From: Dokdonella sp041395345
Lineage (GTDB): Bacteria; Pseudomonadota; Gammaproteobacteria; Xanthomonadales; Rhodanobacteraceae
NCBI RefSeq assembly: GCF_041395345.1
Contig: NZ_JAWLAR010000007.1
Span: forward strand, 124,001 to 188,000
DNA length: 64,000 nt
Direction of reading: 5' to 3'
Shown here: positions 1 to 8,289 of the stretch, in pieces
How positions within the stretch are numbered: the first letter of the stretch is position 1
Layout of the letters: every line of letters begins with the position of its first letter
The notes under the pieces: generated by a model
Databases searched by the model: none
Told to the model about the DNA's origin: nothing
The model's input: only the letters and a program-made list of their open reading frames with translations
Made by a program: the position numbers and the translations under genes

Positions 1-599
1 ATGAAGTGGTCGCTTCGGTGGTCAAGGCGTACAAGCAGGTCGAAGGCAAGATCGGTGACCCGACCGATGCCAGGACACTGATGGGTCCGCTCAACAGCCC
101 GGATGCAGTGGAAAACTTCCTTGCTGCGATCGAGAAGGCGAAGGCGGCTGGCGGCACCATCGCCACCGGCGGCACACGAAAGGACGGCAAGGGCAATTTC
201 GTCCTGCCGACCGTCGTGACCGGCCTCAGGAACAACGACGAAGTCGTGCAGACAGAAACTTTCGCACCGATCCTCTACGTAATGAAGTTCAAGACGCTCG
301 ATGAAGCCATCGCCATGCAGAACGACGTACCACAGGGTCTGTCGTCGGCGATCTTCACGCAGAACGTCAAGCACGCAGAGCGCTATCTCTCCTCGATCGG
401 TTCGGATTGCGGCATCGCCAACGTCAACATCGGCACCTCGGGTGCGGAGATTGGTGGCGCCTTCGGTGGCGAGAAGGAAACCGGCGGCGGGCGCGAGTCC
501 GGATCGGATGCCTGGAAGGTCTACATGCGCCGCCAGACCAACACGATCAACTATTCCGATGAGCTGCCGCTGGCCCAGGGCATCAAGTTCGAATTCTGA
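1..599 (+). CDS. ALDH7-type aldehyde dehydrogenase (alpha-aminoadipic semialdehyde dehydrogenase), C-terminal part
   Basis: The reading frame is already open at base 3 and ends at a TGA at 597-599, so only the last 198 or so residues of a protein of roughly 500 are present. The end carries hallmarks of the ALDH7 family: GGAFGGEKETGGGRESGSD followed by the tail WKVYMRRQTNTINYS. The catalytic Cys lies upstream of the window and cannot be checked. ALDH7 enzymes oxidise alpha-aminoadipic semialdehyde to aminoadipate in lysine catabolism using NAD+. A glutaryl-CoA dehydrogenase at 12.4-13.6 kb fits a lysine-degrading host, although it is not in the same operon. A strong terminator follows directly, so this is the last gene of its unit. 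The family assignment is firm; the exact substrate is inferred. Confidence 0.9.
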   Translation, partial: EVVASVVKAYKQVEGKIGDPTDARTLMGPLNSPDAVENFLAAIEKAKAAGGTIATGGTRKDGKGNFVLPTVVTGLRNNDEVVQTETFAPILYVMKFKTLDEAIAMQNDVPQGLSSAIFTQNVKHAERYLSSIGSDCGIANVNIGTSGAEIGGAFGGEKETGGGRESGSDAWKVYMRRQTNTINYSDELPLAQGIKFEF

Positions 600-627
600 T
601 CCAGCAGGCAAGCGAGTCCGCAACACG

Positions 628-661
628 GAACCGGTCGCAATGGCGGCCGGTTCTTTTTTTT
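628..661 (+). terminator. Rho-independent terminator of the ALDH7 gene
   Basis: An 11-bp stem (628-638 with 643-653, one G-T pair) closes an AATG loop and is followed by eight T residues. It starts 29 bases after the stop codon of the aldehyde dehydrogenase. Confidence 0.9.
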
Positions 662-742
662 GCTCATCTATCGCGTCCGACCAAGGGCGTCGCCCTGCCC
701 CCGGCATCGGGCAACCGTTAGACTACGGCTCCGGAGGATTTC

Positions 743-1024
743 ATGAACCAACCCGTTCGAACCAGCGGCACCGCCATCACGAGTCTTGTTCTAGGCATCA
801 TCTGCTGGGTAGGCCTGCCCTTCATAGGCGCCCTTATCGCGGTCATCTGCGGGCATATTGCACGCGGCGAAATCCGGCGAGCACCTGCAGGATCGGTAGA
901 GGGCGATGGCCTGGCCATCGCCGGACTGATACTTGGCTACTTGCAGCTCGGCATGTTCCTGATCGGCATCCTGATTTTCGTCGGCATACTGATGCTGGGC
1001 CTCGGCGTCAGCGGATGGCATTGA
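743..1024 (+). CDS. small DUF4190-type membrane protein
   Basis: This 93-residue protein starts at an ATG with a good GGAGG ribosome binding site eight bases upstream. It has two hydrophobic segments, at about residues 10-40 (TSLVLGIICWVGLPFIGALI) and 60-88. Between them are a GHIARGEIRR motif and a GDGLAIAGLILGY motif. The pattern of glycine-rich helix, GHxA and second helix is that of DUF4190, a family of small inner-membrane proteins of unknown function. It ends three bases before the pyrD start and is probably cotranscribed with it, but nothing suggests a role in pyrimidine synthesis. Confidence 0.75.
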   Translation: MNQPVRTSGTAITSLVLGIICWVGLPFIGALIAVICGHIARGEIRRAPAGSVEGDGLAIAGLILGYLQLGMFLIGILIFVGILMLGLGVSGWH

Positions 1025-1027
1025 TTC

Positions 1028-2062
1028 ATGTACGGACTCGCTCGCTCACTGCTGTTCTGCCTGGATGCCGAACGCGCGCACGATCTGTCGCTGAAGGCCA
1101 TCGAGACGGCCTATCGCACCGGCCTCAATCCGCTCGTCGCGACACGACCAAGGGCTTTACCTACGAATGTCTTTGGCATCAAGTTTGATAACCCCGTGGG
1201 GCTTGCCGCCGGCCTCGACAAGAATGCCGCGCACATCGATGCGCTGGGCGCATTGGGTTTCGGCTTTATCGAAGTCGGAACGACCACGCCGCGCGCGCAG
1301 CCAGGCAATCCGAAGCCACGCATGTTCCGGTTGCCTGAACACCAGGCCGTGATCAATCGCCTCGGATTCAATAACGGTGGCGTGGACGCGCTGGTCGCCA
1401 ATGTCGAGCGCTCGCGCTTCAAGGGTGTCCTCGGCATCAATATCGGCAAGAACAAGGACACCCCGAACGAGAACGCGATCGACGACTACCTTTTCTGTCT
1501 CGAACGCGTCCATGCGCTGGCCGGCTACATCACGGTCAATATCTCTTCACCCAATACCCAGGGCCTGCGCGACCTGCAGGAAGAAGAGACGCTGCGTCGA
1601 CTCATCGGCGGAATTTGCGAAGCTGGCGAAGCGCACGCATCCAGGCATGGCAAACGCACGCCGATCCTGCTCAAGATCGCTCCCGACCTGAGCGAGCTCG
1701 AACTCGATTCGATAGCCGAAGTCCTGCTGGCCAGTTCCATCGATGGCCTGATCTGCACCAATACGACCACGGAGCGGGCACTGGTGGCGGGCCATCGACA
1801 TGCCGGCGAAGCGGGTGGCCTTTCGGGCAAGCCGGTATTCGAAAAATCGACCGCCGTGCTCCGCGGAATGGCCGACCGGCTCGATGGACGACTGCCGCTG
1901 ATCGGCGTCGGCGGAATTTGCATCGGAAGCGACGCGGCGACAAAGATTGATGCCGGCGCAAGCCTCGTACAGTTCTACACGGGCATGGTCTACAAAGGGC
2001 CTGCCCTGATAGGCGACAGCGTCGAAGCGATCCGGGCTCTGCGCAGCAGGGCCACCGCGTGA
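1028..2062 (+). CDS. pyrD: dihydroorotate dehydrogenase (quinone), class 2
   Basis: This 344-residue protein catalyses the fourth step of de novo pyrimidine synthesis, oxidising dihydroorotate to orotate with electrons passed to ubiquinone at the inner membrane. The N-terminal segment YGLARSLLFCLDAERAHDLS is the membrane-associating helix region typical of class 2 enzymes. NISSPNTQGLRDLQ carries the catalytic serine of that class, and GVGGI near the C terminus is part of the FMN phosphate site. Length and start match the family. The stop codon overlaps the GTG start of murB by four bases (GTGA), so the two are probably translationally coupled. Confidence 0.97.
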   Translation: MYGLARSLLFCLDAERAHDLSLKAIETAYRTGLNPLVATRPRALPTNVFGIKFDNPVGLAAGLDKNAAHIDALGALGFGFIEVGTTTPRAQPGNPKPRMFRLPEHQAVINRLGFNNGGVDALVANVERSRFKGVLGINIGKNKDTPNENAIDDYLFCLERVHALAGYITVNISSPNTQGLRDLQEEETLRRLIGGICEAGEAHASRHGKRTPILLKIAPDLSELELDSIAEVLLASSIDGLICTNTTTERALVAGHRHAGEAGGLSGKPVFEKSTAVLRGMADRLDGRLPLIGVGGICIGSDAATKIDAGASLVQFYTGMVYKGPALIGDSVEAIRALRSRATA

Positions 2063-3123
2063 GCGAAAAGCGCTATCAGGTACCCGCGGCGATATCTGAA
2101 GGCGTCGGCTACACGATCGTCGAGAACGCCTCGCTGGAAGGACGCAACACGTTTCGTGTCCCTGCCCGCGCCGACCTGCTCATCGACGTGCGTCGGCCTG
2201 AAGCGCTGGCCGAACTGTTTGGCTACGCCGCGTTGAAGACACGGCCCCTGCTCGTGCTGGGCGAAGGCAGCAACATCCTGTTTACCCGCGACTGGCCCGG
2301 CGTCGTTCTTTCAATCGCCGCGCTCGGCATCACGGTGGTCGAAGAAGGCTCGCACAACGTCCGCGTGCGCGTCGGCGCGGGCGAGAACTGGAACAACTTC
2401 GTCCACTGGTCGCTGGCACGCGGCTACAGCGGGCTGGAAAACCTGGTCCTGATTCCGGGCACGATCGGTGCCGCACCGATCCAGAACATCGGCGCCTATG
2501 GTGTCGAAGTGCGCGAGTTCATCACGAGTGTCGAAGCCTGGGATCGCGATTCCAGTCGTCTCACGACGCTGTCGAATGCCGACTGCCGGTTCGGCTACCG
2601 CGATTCCGTATTCAAGCATCAACGTGATCGCTTCATCATCACGGCGGTGGACTTCGAATTGCCGAAATGGCGCCCGTTGCAGATGGACTACGCCGGTGTG
2701 CGTGAGGAACTTGCGGCACTCGGCATGGACTCGCCCACACCATCCGGCGTCGCCGAAGCCATTGCGCGCATCCGCACCCGCAAGCTCCCGAATCCGGCCC
2801 TCATCGGCAATGCGGGCAGCTTCTTCAAGAATCCGATGGTAGAGGCGTCCAAGGTCTCGGAACTGCGCAAGCGATATCCTCAGTTGCCGGCCTGGGAAGC
2901 AGGCGAAGGACAGTTCAAGCTGTCTGCAGCCTGGATGATAGAATCCTGTGGTTTCAAGGGCTTGAAGCAGGAACATGCAGCGGTTTCTGAACAACACGCC
3001 CTGGTCCTGGTGAATCTTGGTCAGGCCACCGGCAGCCAGATCTGGGCACTTGCCGAGCACGTCCGCGATGGAGTGCAAGAACGATTTGAAGTTCTGCTGG
3101 AGCCCGAGCCACTCGTTCTATAG
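2059..3123 (+). CDS. murB: UDP-N-acetylenolpyruvoylglucosamine reductase
   Basis: A 354-residue cytoplasmic FAD enzyme that uses NADPH to reduce UDP-GlcNAc-enolpyruvate to UDP-MurNAc in peptidoglycan precursor synthesis. Visible motifs are RNTFRVPARADLLIDV and LVLGEGSNILF (FAD-binding), LVLIPGTIGAAPIQNIGAYG (flavin pyrophosphate site) and YRDSVFK. The C-terminal domain ending in MIESCGFKGLK and AVSEQHALVLVN is the type I form found in E. coli. The GTG start overlaps the pyrD stop by four bases, and the family N terminus begins just after it, which supports this start. Confidence 0.97.
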   Translation: MSEKRYQVPAAISEGVGYTIVENASLEGRNTFRVPARADLLIDVRRPEALAELFGYAALKTRPLLVLGEGSNILFTRDWPGVVLSIAALGITVVEEGSHNVRVRVGAGENWNNFVHWSLARGYSGLENLVLIPGTIGAAPIQNIGAYGVEVREFITSVEAWDRDSSRLTTLSNADCRFGYRDSVFKHQRDRFIITAVDFELPKWRPLQMDYAGVREELAALGMDSPTPSGVAEAIARIRTRKLPNPALIGNAGSFFKNPMVEASKVSELRKRYPQLPAWEAGEGQFKLSAAWMIESCGFKGLKQEHAAVSEQHALVLVNLGQATGSQIWALAEHVRDGVQERFEVLLEPEPLVL

Positions 3124-3174
3124 CACATCGGGAGTCACCCTCTGTCGAGGCCGCATTGCGGAAGGAGAAGACAC

Positions 3175-3507
3175 ATGGCAATCGATGACGGGCTCGCCGA
3201 GCGAATCCGCGAGCAGCTCGAACCCCGGCACGGCATCACCGAAAAGCGAATGTTTGGCGGACTCGCCTTTCTGGCCGACGGGCACATGTTCATCGGCCTG
3301 GCCAGGGACGCCCTGATGGTGAGGGTCGGGCCCGATGACTACGAGACAGCGCTTGCGCGGCCCCATGTGCGCCTCATGGACTTCACCGGCAAGCCGATGC
3401 GCGGCTACGTTTTCGTTGATCAGGCCGGTCTGGAAGAGGACGGTGCGTTGAATGACTGGATTCAGCGCAGCCTTGCGTTTGTACGCTCCCTGCCGCCGAA
3501 GCGATGA
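3175..3507 (+). CDS. TfoX N-terminal domain protein
   Basis: A 110-residue protein preceded by a strong GGAAGGAGA ribosome binding site. The segment containing ITEKRMFGGLAFLADGHMF, followed by LMVRVGPDDYETAL and GKPMRGYVFVD, is the TfoX N-terminal domain. No TfoX C-terminal domain follows. Full-length TfoX/Sxy regulates competence genes, but stand-alone N-domain proteins such as this one have no established role. The C terminus is rich in basic residues and proline. It lies 51 bases after murB on the same strand and may be in that transcript. Confidence 0.85.
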   Translation: MAIDDGLAERIREQLEPRHGITEKRMFGGLAFLADGHMFIGLARDALMVRVGPDDYETALARPHVRLMDFTGKPMRGYVFVDQAGLEEDGALNDWIQRSLAFVRSLPPKR

Positions 3508-3706
3508 AGAGGCCTGCGCCTGAAACGACTTCGACTGCCTCGCAGGCCCGGTTTCGTGCGCCGGCCAGGGCGCTCCAGCGCGAGATGGGTCACAGTGACG
3601 CAACTACCAACGTGCTTCAATGCCATGCGGCGCGCATTGCGTGCGTTCGTCAATTCCGCTGGCTCTGGCACGCCAATGCCCAGCGCAACAATCCGGAGTG
3701 AGTCCC

Positions 3707-5569
3707 ATGGCCGCAGCCCCCGCCAGCGCCGCCTTCGTTGCCTCGCGCAGACGCCTGTTCAGCGCCCTGTTTTCCAGTGCCGGCGTTGACGATGTCGATG
3801 TCGATGTCGATGTCAGCCTTGCCAGGCGCCGGCCCGGTCGCAATGGCATCCTGCCAAAGGACTTGCCACAAGGCCCGGCTGCACTGAGCTTCCCGCCGCA
3901 ATCGGTGCGCTGGCTGACCCGCTGCACCTTCGGCTATACGATCCAGGATCACGTCGATTTTCTCGCGCTGGGCGGCAACGACGACGCGCGCTGGACTGCC
4001 TGGGTCAACCAGCAACTGAATCCCGCGGCGATTCCGGATTCAGCGTGCGACGCGCGTGTAGCGAGTGGCGGGTTCATCACGCTCAACAAGACAGGCAACC
4101 AGCTCTGGAACGACCACCACTCGATCACCAACAACTACTACCTGCGCATGCTGCCGATTCGCGAAGCGGAATGCATGAGCATCATCCGGCAGATCTACAG
4201 TGCACGACAGCTCAAGGAAGTGATGGTCGACTTCTGGCATGACCATTTCAGCGTGTTCGGCTGGGATTACGACGGCGGCCCGATGTTCCCCGAGTTCGAC
4301 CGGGTTGCCATCCGACCGCACGTGTTCGGCAATTTCCGCACGATGCTGCAGGCTGTCGGCGAATCCGCCTCGATGATGTACATGCTCGATCTTTACTCGA
4401 GCGACGCCGCGCATCCGAACGAGAATTACGCGCGCGAGCTGTTCGAACTGCACACCATGGGTGCGGAGAACTACGGCGGGATCGTGCAGAATCCCGACAG
4501 CCCGGCCAACATGGCCCTGCTCGGCAACTACCAGGCGCCGGACGGCGAATTCGAGCGACTGAAGTATGTCGACGATGACGTCTACGAGACCGCCCGCGCC
4601 CTGACCGGCTGGTCCATATCCGGCGCGAACTGGCCCTACGATCCGGTCAACGGTGTGCCACTCGGACAGTTCGTGTACGACTCGAGTGCACACGACCAGG
4701 GCATAAAGCGGATTCTGGCGCGCTACTTCCCTGCCTCGCAGGGTCAGGCCGACGGTATCAACCTGTTTGACATGCTGGCCCGTCACCCGCGCACCGCCCG
4801 CCATGTCGCGACCAAGATCTGCAAGCGCTTTGTCGGCAGCTCGCCGTCAACCGGCCTTGTCGACAGTGCGACAACGGTGTTCATGCAGAACTGGCAGGCC
4901 AGCAACCAGATTGCGCAGGTGCTGCAGGTGATCCTGCAATCGGCCGAATTCAAGAGTGGCTGGGGAACCGCGATGAAGCGTCCCGCCATGAGTGCCGTCA
5001 GCGCCCTGCGGTCCACCGGCGCCGACTTCACCCCGGTGCCGGACAACAACGGCAGCATCTACACGCCCACCGAGGAATTCATGGGCCGCCTGCAGGCCGC
5101 CGGACAACGCCTGTTCTACTGGCCTGCGCCGAATGGCTATCCGGATGATCCGATCGCCTGGTCAAGCACCGGTACCCTGGGCATGACCCTGAAAATGCTG
5201 CCCCGCCTTCTCGAGATGCACCAGACCGAAAGCTACAACGGTGCCTATCCGTTCCTGATCAACGTCCACGCTCAGACACTCGGCGCTTTTGCGCCCAACC
5301 AGCGCACCGCAGCCAATATCATCGGCTACTGGTGCGACCGCATCCTTGGCTACCGGCCCGAGCCCACGCATACCGTAGCCGTTGATTTCCTGCGCCAGAA
5401 CGTCGCCGCTTCGGCCGTTCTCGACCTGGTCACCGATGGCACCGACAACGGCCACCCGGCCAATACCGGGACCTGGAATCTCGGCAATCTCTCGCAGCAC
5501 TACACGATCGCCCGCCTACGCACCGCAATCGGCCTGATCCTGTGCAGCCCCGAATTCCTGCGCCGCTGA
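3707..5569 (+). CDS. DUF1800 family protein
   Basis: A 620-residue protein. I chose the ATG at 3707 because it has a GGAG site nine bases upstream; an upstream extension to 3620 has no such site. After a variable N terminus with an Ala-rich stretch and a VDVDVDVDV repeat, the DUF1800 body begins with VRWLTRCTFGYT. It contains MVDFWHDHFSVFG, NENYARELFELHTMG and YLDAARALTGWSI-like motifs (here YETARALTGWSI), with RHVATKICKRFVG later. DUF1800 proteins are of unknown function and are typically found next to DUF1501 proteins, as here, with 11 bases between the genes. The pair is presumed to act outside the cytoplasm because the partner has a Tat signal. Confidence 0.88.
   Translation: MAAAPASAAFVASRRRLFSALFSSAGVDDVDVDVDVSLARRRPGRNGILPKDLPQGPAALSFPPQSVRWLTRCTFGYTIQDHVDFLALGGNDDARWTAWVNQQLNPAAIPDSACDARVASGGFITLNKTGNQLWNDHHSITNNYYLRMLPIREAECMSIIRQIYSARQLKEVMVDFWHDHFSVFGWDYDGGPMFPEFDRVAIRPHVFGNFRTMLQAVGESASMMYMLDLYSSDAAHPNENYARELFELHTMGAENYGGIVQNPDSPANMALLGNYQAPDGEFERLKYVDDDVYETARALTGWSISGANWPYDPVNGVPLGQFVYDSSAHDQGIKRILARYFPASQGQADGINLFDMLARHPRTARHVATKICKRFVGSSPSTGLVDSATTVFMQNWQASNQIAQVLQVILQSAEFKSGWGTAMKRPAMSAVSALRSTGADFTPVPDNNGSIYTPTEEFMGRLQAAGQRLFYWPAPNGYPDDPIAWSSTGTLGMTLKMLPRLLEMHQTESYNGAYPFLINVHAQTLGAFAPNQRTAANIIGYWCDRILGYRPEPTHTVAVDFLRQNVAASAVLDLVTDGTDNGHPANTGTWNLGNLSQHYTIARLRTAIGLILCSPEFLRR
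3791..3814 (+). repeat. four tandem GATGTC hexamers inside the DUF1800 gene
   Basis: Four perfect copies of GATGTC encode the alternating Val-Asp run near the N terminus of the DUF1800 protein. Because the unit is six bases, slippage would change the protein by two residues without breaking the frame. Confidence 0.9.
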
Positions 5570-5580
5570 GGAGCACCGAC

Positions 5581-6993
5581 ATGACCAGACTCGACCGACG
5601 CGATTTCCTCAAGGGCTGTGCTGTAGCCGCGATTGCCGGTGGCAGCAGCAGCCGCGCCCTGGCCTATTTCGGCCCACCGGATGTAGCACCGGCGACGGCA
5701 ACCGACGACACGCTCGTCATCGTATTCCTGCGTGGCGCGATGGATGGCCTGAGCCTGCTGCCACCCGGCGCCAGCAGCCCGTACCGTGCAGCCTACGAGG
5801 CCGCCCGCAATTCGACACGCATTCCCACTACCGGCACGGGCGCGGCATTGAGCCTGAATGGAACGCAATGGGCGCTGCATCCGCGCGCCACCGGACTGCG
5901 CACCCTGTTCAACCAGAATCATCTGGCTTTTGTTGTCGCGGCAGGACAATCCCAGCCAATTCCCGTCATCCGCAGTCACTTCGACGCGCAGGCCAATCTC
6001 GAATTCGGCTTTGGCGGCGGCACTGGCAACGAGATCGGCTGGCTGACCCGGCATCTCGCCAGCGGCGGCCTTCCCGCTGTCGTGCCGCTGCCAGCGACCT
6101 CGCTCGGCAATATCACGGCCAGCAGCCTGCTCGGTTCGTCCGACGCCATCACGATGAACAGTGCGTCGGATTTCCGCATCGACGGGTTTCACTGGTCGTG
6201 GGATGAGGACGATGCCGGTGCCGGCCTGGTCGGCGCGGTATCACGCATGCATGCGCTCTGGAATGGCAGCGCGACCCAGCTCGAGGCCGCAGGTGTAGAG
6301 ACCCTCGCCTCGCTGGACCTGCTGCGCCCGATCAACTTCGGTCTCTACAACGCGACCAGCAACCCGGGTGGCTACCAGCCCAGCGGTGGCGCCGATTACA
6401 GCCTGGCCAGCAACCAGGATTTCGGCAATCAGTTGCGCAATGTCGCCCAACTGATCAAGACCAATCTCGGCATGCGCGTCGCGACCATCGACCTCGGTGG
6501 CTGGGACACGCACGTAGGCCAGGGCAATCCCGCCAATACCTACGACTACTTCGGCAACCAGGTCGAGAGCCTGTCGAAGGGATTGAGCGCCTTCTACACG
6601 GACCTGGCCAGCAGCGCCTCGGGCAACCTCATGCAGAAGACCAGCGTGATCGTGGTCAGCGAGTTCGGGCGGCGGGTACAGGAAAACGCCGACGGTGGCA
6701 CCGATCACGGCTATGGCAACGTGATGATGGCCTTGGGCGCCTCGGTCAACGGCGGGCAGGTCTACGGCACATTCCCCGGCCTGGACAATGCCAACCTCTA
6801 CCAGGGCACCGATGTCGCCGTCACCACGGACTACCGGCGCATCATCTCGGAAGCCCTGATCCGGCGCATGGCCAACCCCAACATCTACTACGTCTTCCCC
6901 GGCTACTCCGGCTACACGCCCATGGGAATCTTCCAGGGCCCCGATCTGCCGCCGACGAATTTCGACACGCTGTTTGCGAGTGGATTTGATTGA
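5581..6993 (+). CDS. DUF1501 family protein with Tat signal
   Basis: A 470-residue protein whose ATG follows a GAGGAG site. The N terminus, RLDRRDFLKGCAVAAIAGG, is a twin-arginine signal (RRDFLK), so the folded protein is expected to be exported. DUF1501 proteins belong to the alkaline-phosphatase/sulfatase superfamily. Matching features here are DTLVIVFLRGAMDGLSLLPP near the N terminus, TIDLGGWDTHVGQG, VIVVSEFGRRVQENADGGTDHG and the closing metal-ligand type motif with DHG. The natural substrate is not known. It follows the DUF1800 gene by 11 bases and is almost certainly cotranscribed with it. Confidence 0.9.
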   Translation: MTRLDRRDFLKGCAVAAIAGGSSSRALAYFGPPDVAPATATDDTLVIVFLRGAMDGLSLLPPGASSPYRAAYEAARNSTRIPTTGTGAALSLNGTQWALHPRATGLRTLFNQNHLAFVVAAGQSQPIPVIRSHFDAQANLEFGFGGGTGNEIGWLTRHLASGGLPAVVPLPATSLGNITASSLLGSSDAITMNSASDFRIDGFHWSWDEDDAGAGLVGAVSRMHALWNGSATQLEAAGVETLASLDLLRPINFGLYNATSNPGGYQPSGGADYSLASNQDFGNQLRNVAQLIKTNLGMRVATIDLGGWDTHVGQGNPANTYDYFGNQVESLSKGLSAFYTDLASSASGNLMQKTSVIVVSEFGRRVQENADGGTDHGYGNVMMALGASVNGGQVYGTFPGLDNANLYQGTDVAVTTDYRRIISEALIRRMANPNIYYVFPGYSGYTPMGIFQGPDLPPTNFDTLFASGFD

Positions 6994-7375
6994 GAGCCGG
7001 GAGTCGGAATTCGGGATTCGGGATTCGGAAAGCAGCTTCGGCCTACCCTGTCACACACCCAGCCATCACGTGCTCATCAGATGCCGAGTTGAATGGGAGG
7101 CTCAGGAGTTCATGGAGAGGCAATTCATCTTCTTCAGGACCGTCCGCGCGCTTCTCGTATTCGCTGCCGGGATTTTGAAAATGATCACGTGTGCCGAATC
7201 GATTCCCCTTGTTGCACCAATCGAACTCTGAGTAAGCGTATCGGTGGTCGACGTTATGGCCGTCGCCTTGACAACTGTGTTGTTCAACGTGGATGCGCGC
7301 CATTGGCGGAGTTCGTCAGAAGTCGGCTAGCCAGCCTCTACCGAATCACTTATCCCCAATCCCCAATCCCGGCTC
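6994..7375. repeat. intergenic element with 35-bp imperfect inverted repeats
   Basis: This 382-base gap between two convergent genes holds no convincing gene. Its first 35 bases (6994-7028) and last 35 bases (7341-7375) are imperfect inverted repeats matching at 28 of 35 positions. Both outer ends read GAGCCGGGA and both inner ends read GATTCGG. The left arm contains GGGATTCGG units and the right arm CCCCAAT units. The arms touch the stop codons of the DUF1501 gene and the cyclase-FHA gene exactly. The 312-base interior shows no transposase. It may be a non-autonomous mobile element or a large bidirectional 3' structure. Confidence 0.6.
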
Positions 7376-8269
7376 CTAAGCCTCTCCACACTCGAAATGC
7401 AGCAGGTTGCCGTCTCCGGCGGCGTGGGCCTGGCCGAGGCTGATGGTGCCGCTGCGGCGCAGGTGGAAGGCGTCCCGGTGGACGAGGAGTTCCTCGTTGC
7501 CGATCTTGACCCAGGTGCCATTGGTGGAACGGTCGGAAAGGATGAAGTGGCCGCGCTTCCACTCGATCATGGCGTGATCGCGCGAAACCCAGTCCGATTC
7601 GATGGTCAGGCTATGGCTTTCCTCGCGCCCGAGCGTGAACGGATCGGCCAGTTCATCGATCTGGAATTCCCGGTCGAGGTAGCGCAGGGTCAATACGACG
7701 CGCTTGGCCTTGGCAAACTGGACGACGCGCTGCACGGTGGTGACATGGGACACGTCTTCCTGCCACATGACATCGACGATCTCGATCGGCAGGAGTTTTC
7801 CGGCGACCCGGGCCGTTCCTATCGAACGCACACGCACGCCAGCGGCGTTGGTGATGTTCAGGGCCGTACTTGCCGTGGCCACGATCTGGTCGCGCTTGGC
7901 CAGCGCCGCCATGCGCGCAGCCACGTTCACGGCATCGCCGAAGACGTCGGTCTCTTCGACCAGGGCTTCGCCATGGTGCAGGCCGATTCGAATGCCGATA
8001 TTGTCCTGGACAAAGGCTTCATCGGACTTCATCCGGCGCTGCATGTCGGTTGCAGCCAGCAAGCCCTGCACTGCACTGGGAAAGGTGCACATGATCTCGT
8101 CGCCGATCGTCTTGATCAGCTTGCCCCCATGTCGGTTGGCGACTTCCGTCAGGGCTTCAAGCACCGCGGCGATAATGTCGCGCGCAGCCACGTTGCCGCG
8201 CAGCTCGAACAGCTTGGTGCTGCCCGACACGTCGGCAAACAGTATTGTCAGCGTGGAACTTGCGCTCAT
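7376..8269 (-). CDS. class III adenylate/guanylate cyclase fused to an FHA domain
   Basis: A 297-residue protein with two domains. Residues 5-190 are a class III nucleotide cyclase. The first metal aspartate is D13 in LFADVSGST, and KTIGDEIMCTF supplies the substrate-type lysine (K53) and the second metal aspartate (D57). The segment around IGLHHGEALVEETDVFGDAVN is the conserved back half. Residues about 210-290 are an FHA phosphothreonine-binding domain, with TLGREESHSL, SRDHAMI and DRSTNGTWVK. The start ATG is 20 bases from the stop of the upstream E1 gene, so they are probably cotranscribed. The nucleotide product (cAMP or cGMP) cannot be read from the sequence. Confidence 0.9.
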   Translation of the reverse strand: MSASSTLTILFADVSGSTKLFELRGNVAARDIIAAVLEALTEVANRHGGKLIKTIGDEIMCTFPSAVQGLLAATDMQRRMKSDEAFVQDNIGIRIGLHHGEALVEETDVFGDAVNVAARMAALAKRDQIVATASTALNITNAAGVRVRSIGTARVAGKLLPIEIVDVMWQEDVSHVTTVQRVVQFAKAKRVVLTLRYLDREFQIDELADPFTLGREESHSLTIESDWVSRDHAMIEWKRGHFILSDRSTNGTWVKIGNEELLVHRDAFHLRRSGTISLGQAHAAGDGNLLHFECGEA

Positions 8270-8289
8270 TGCATCCGATGATAGGGCAT

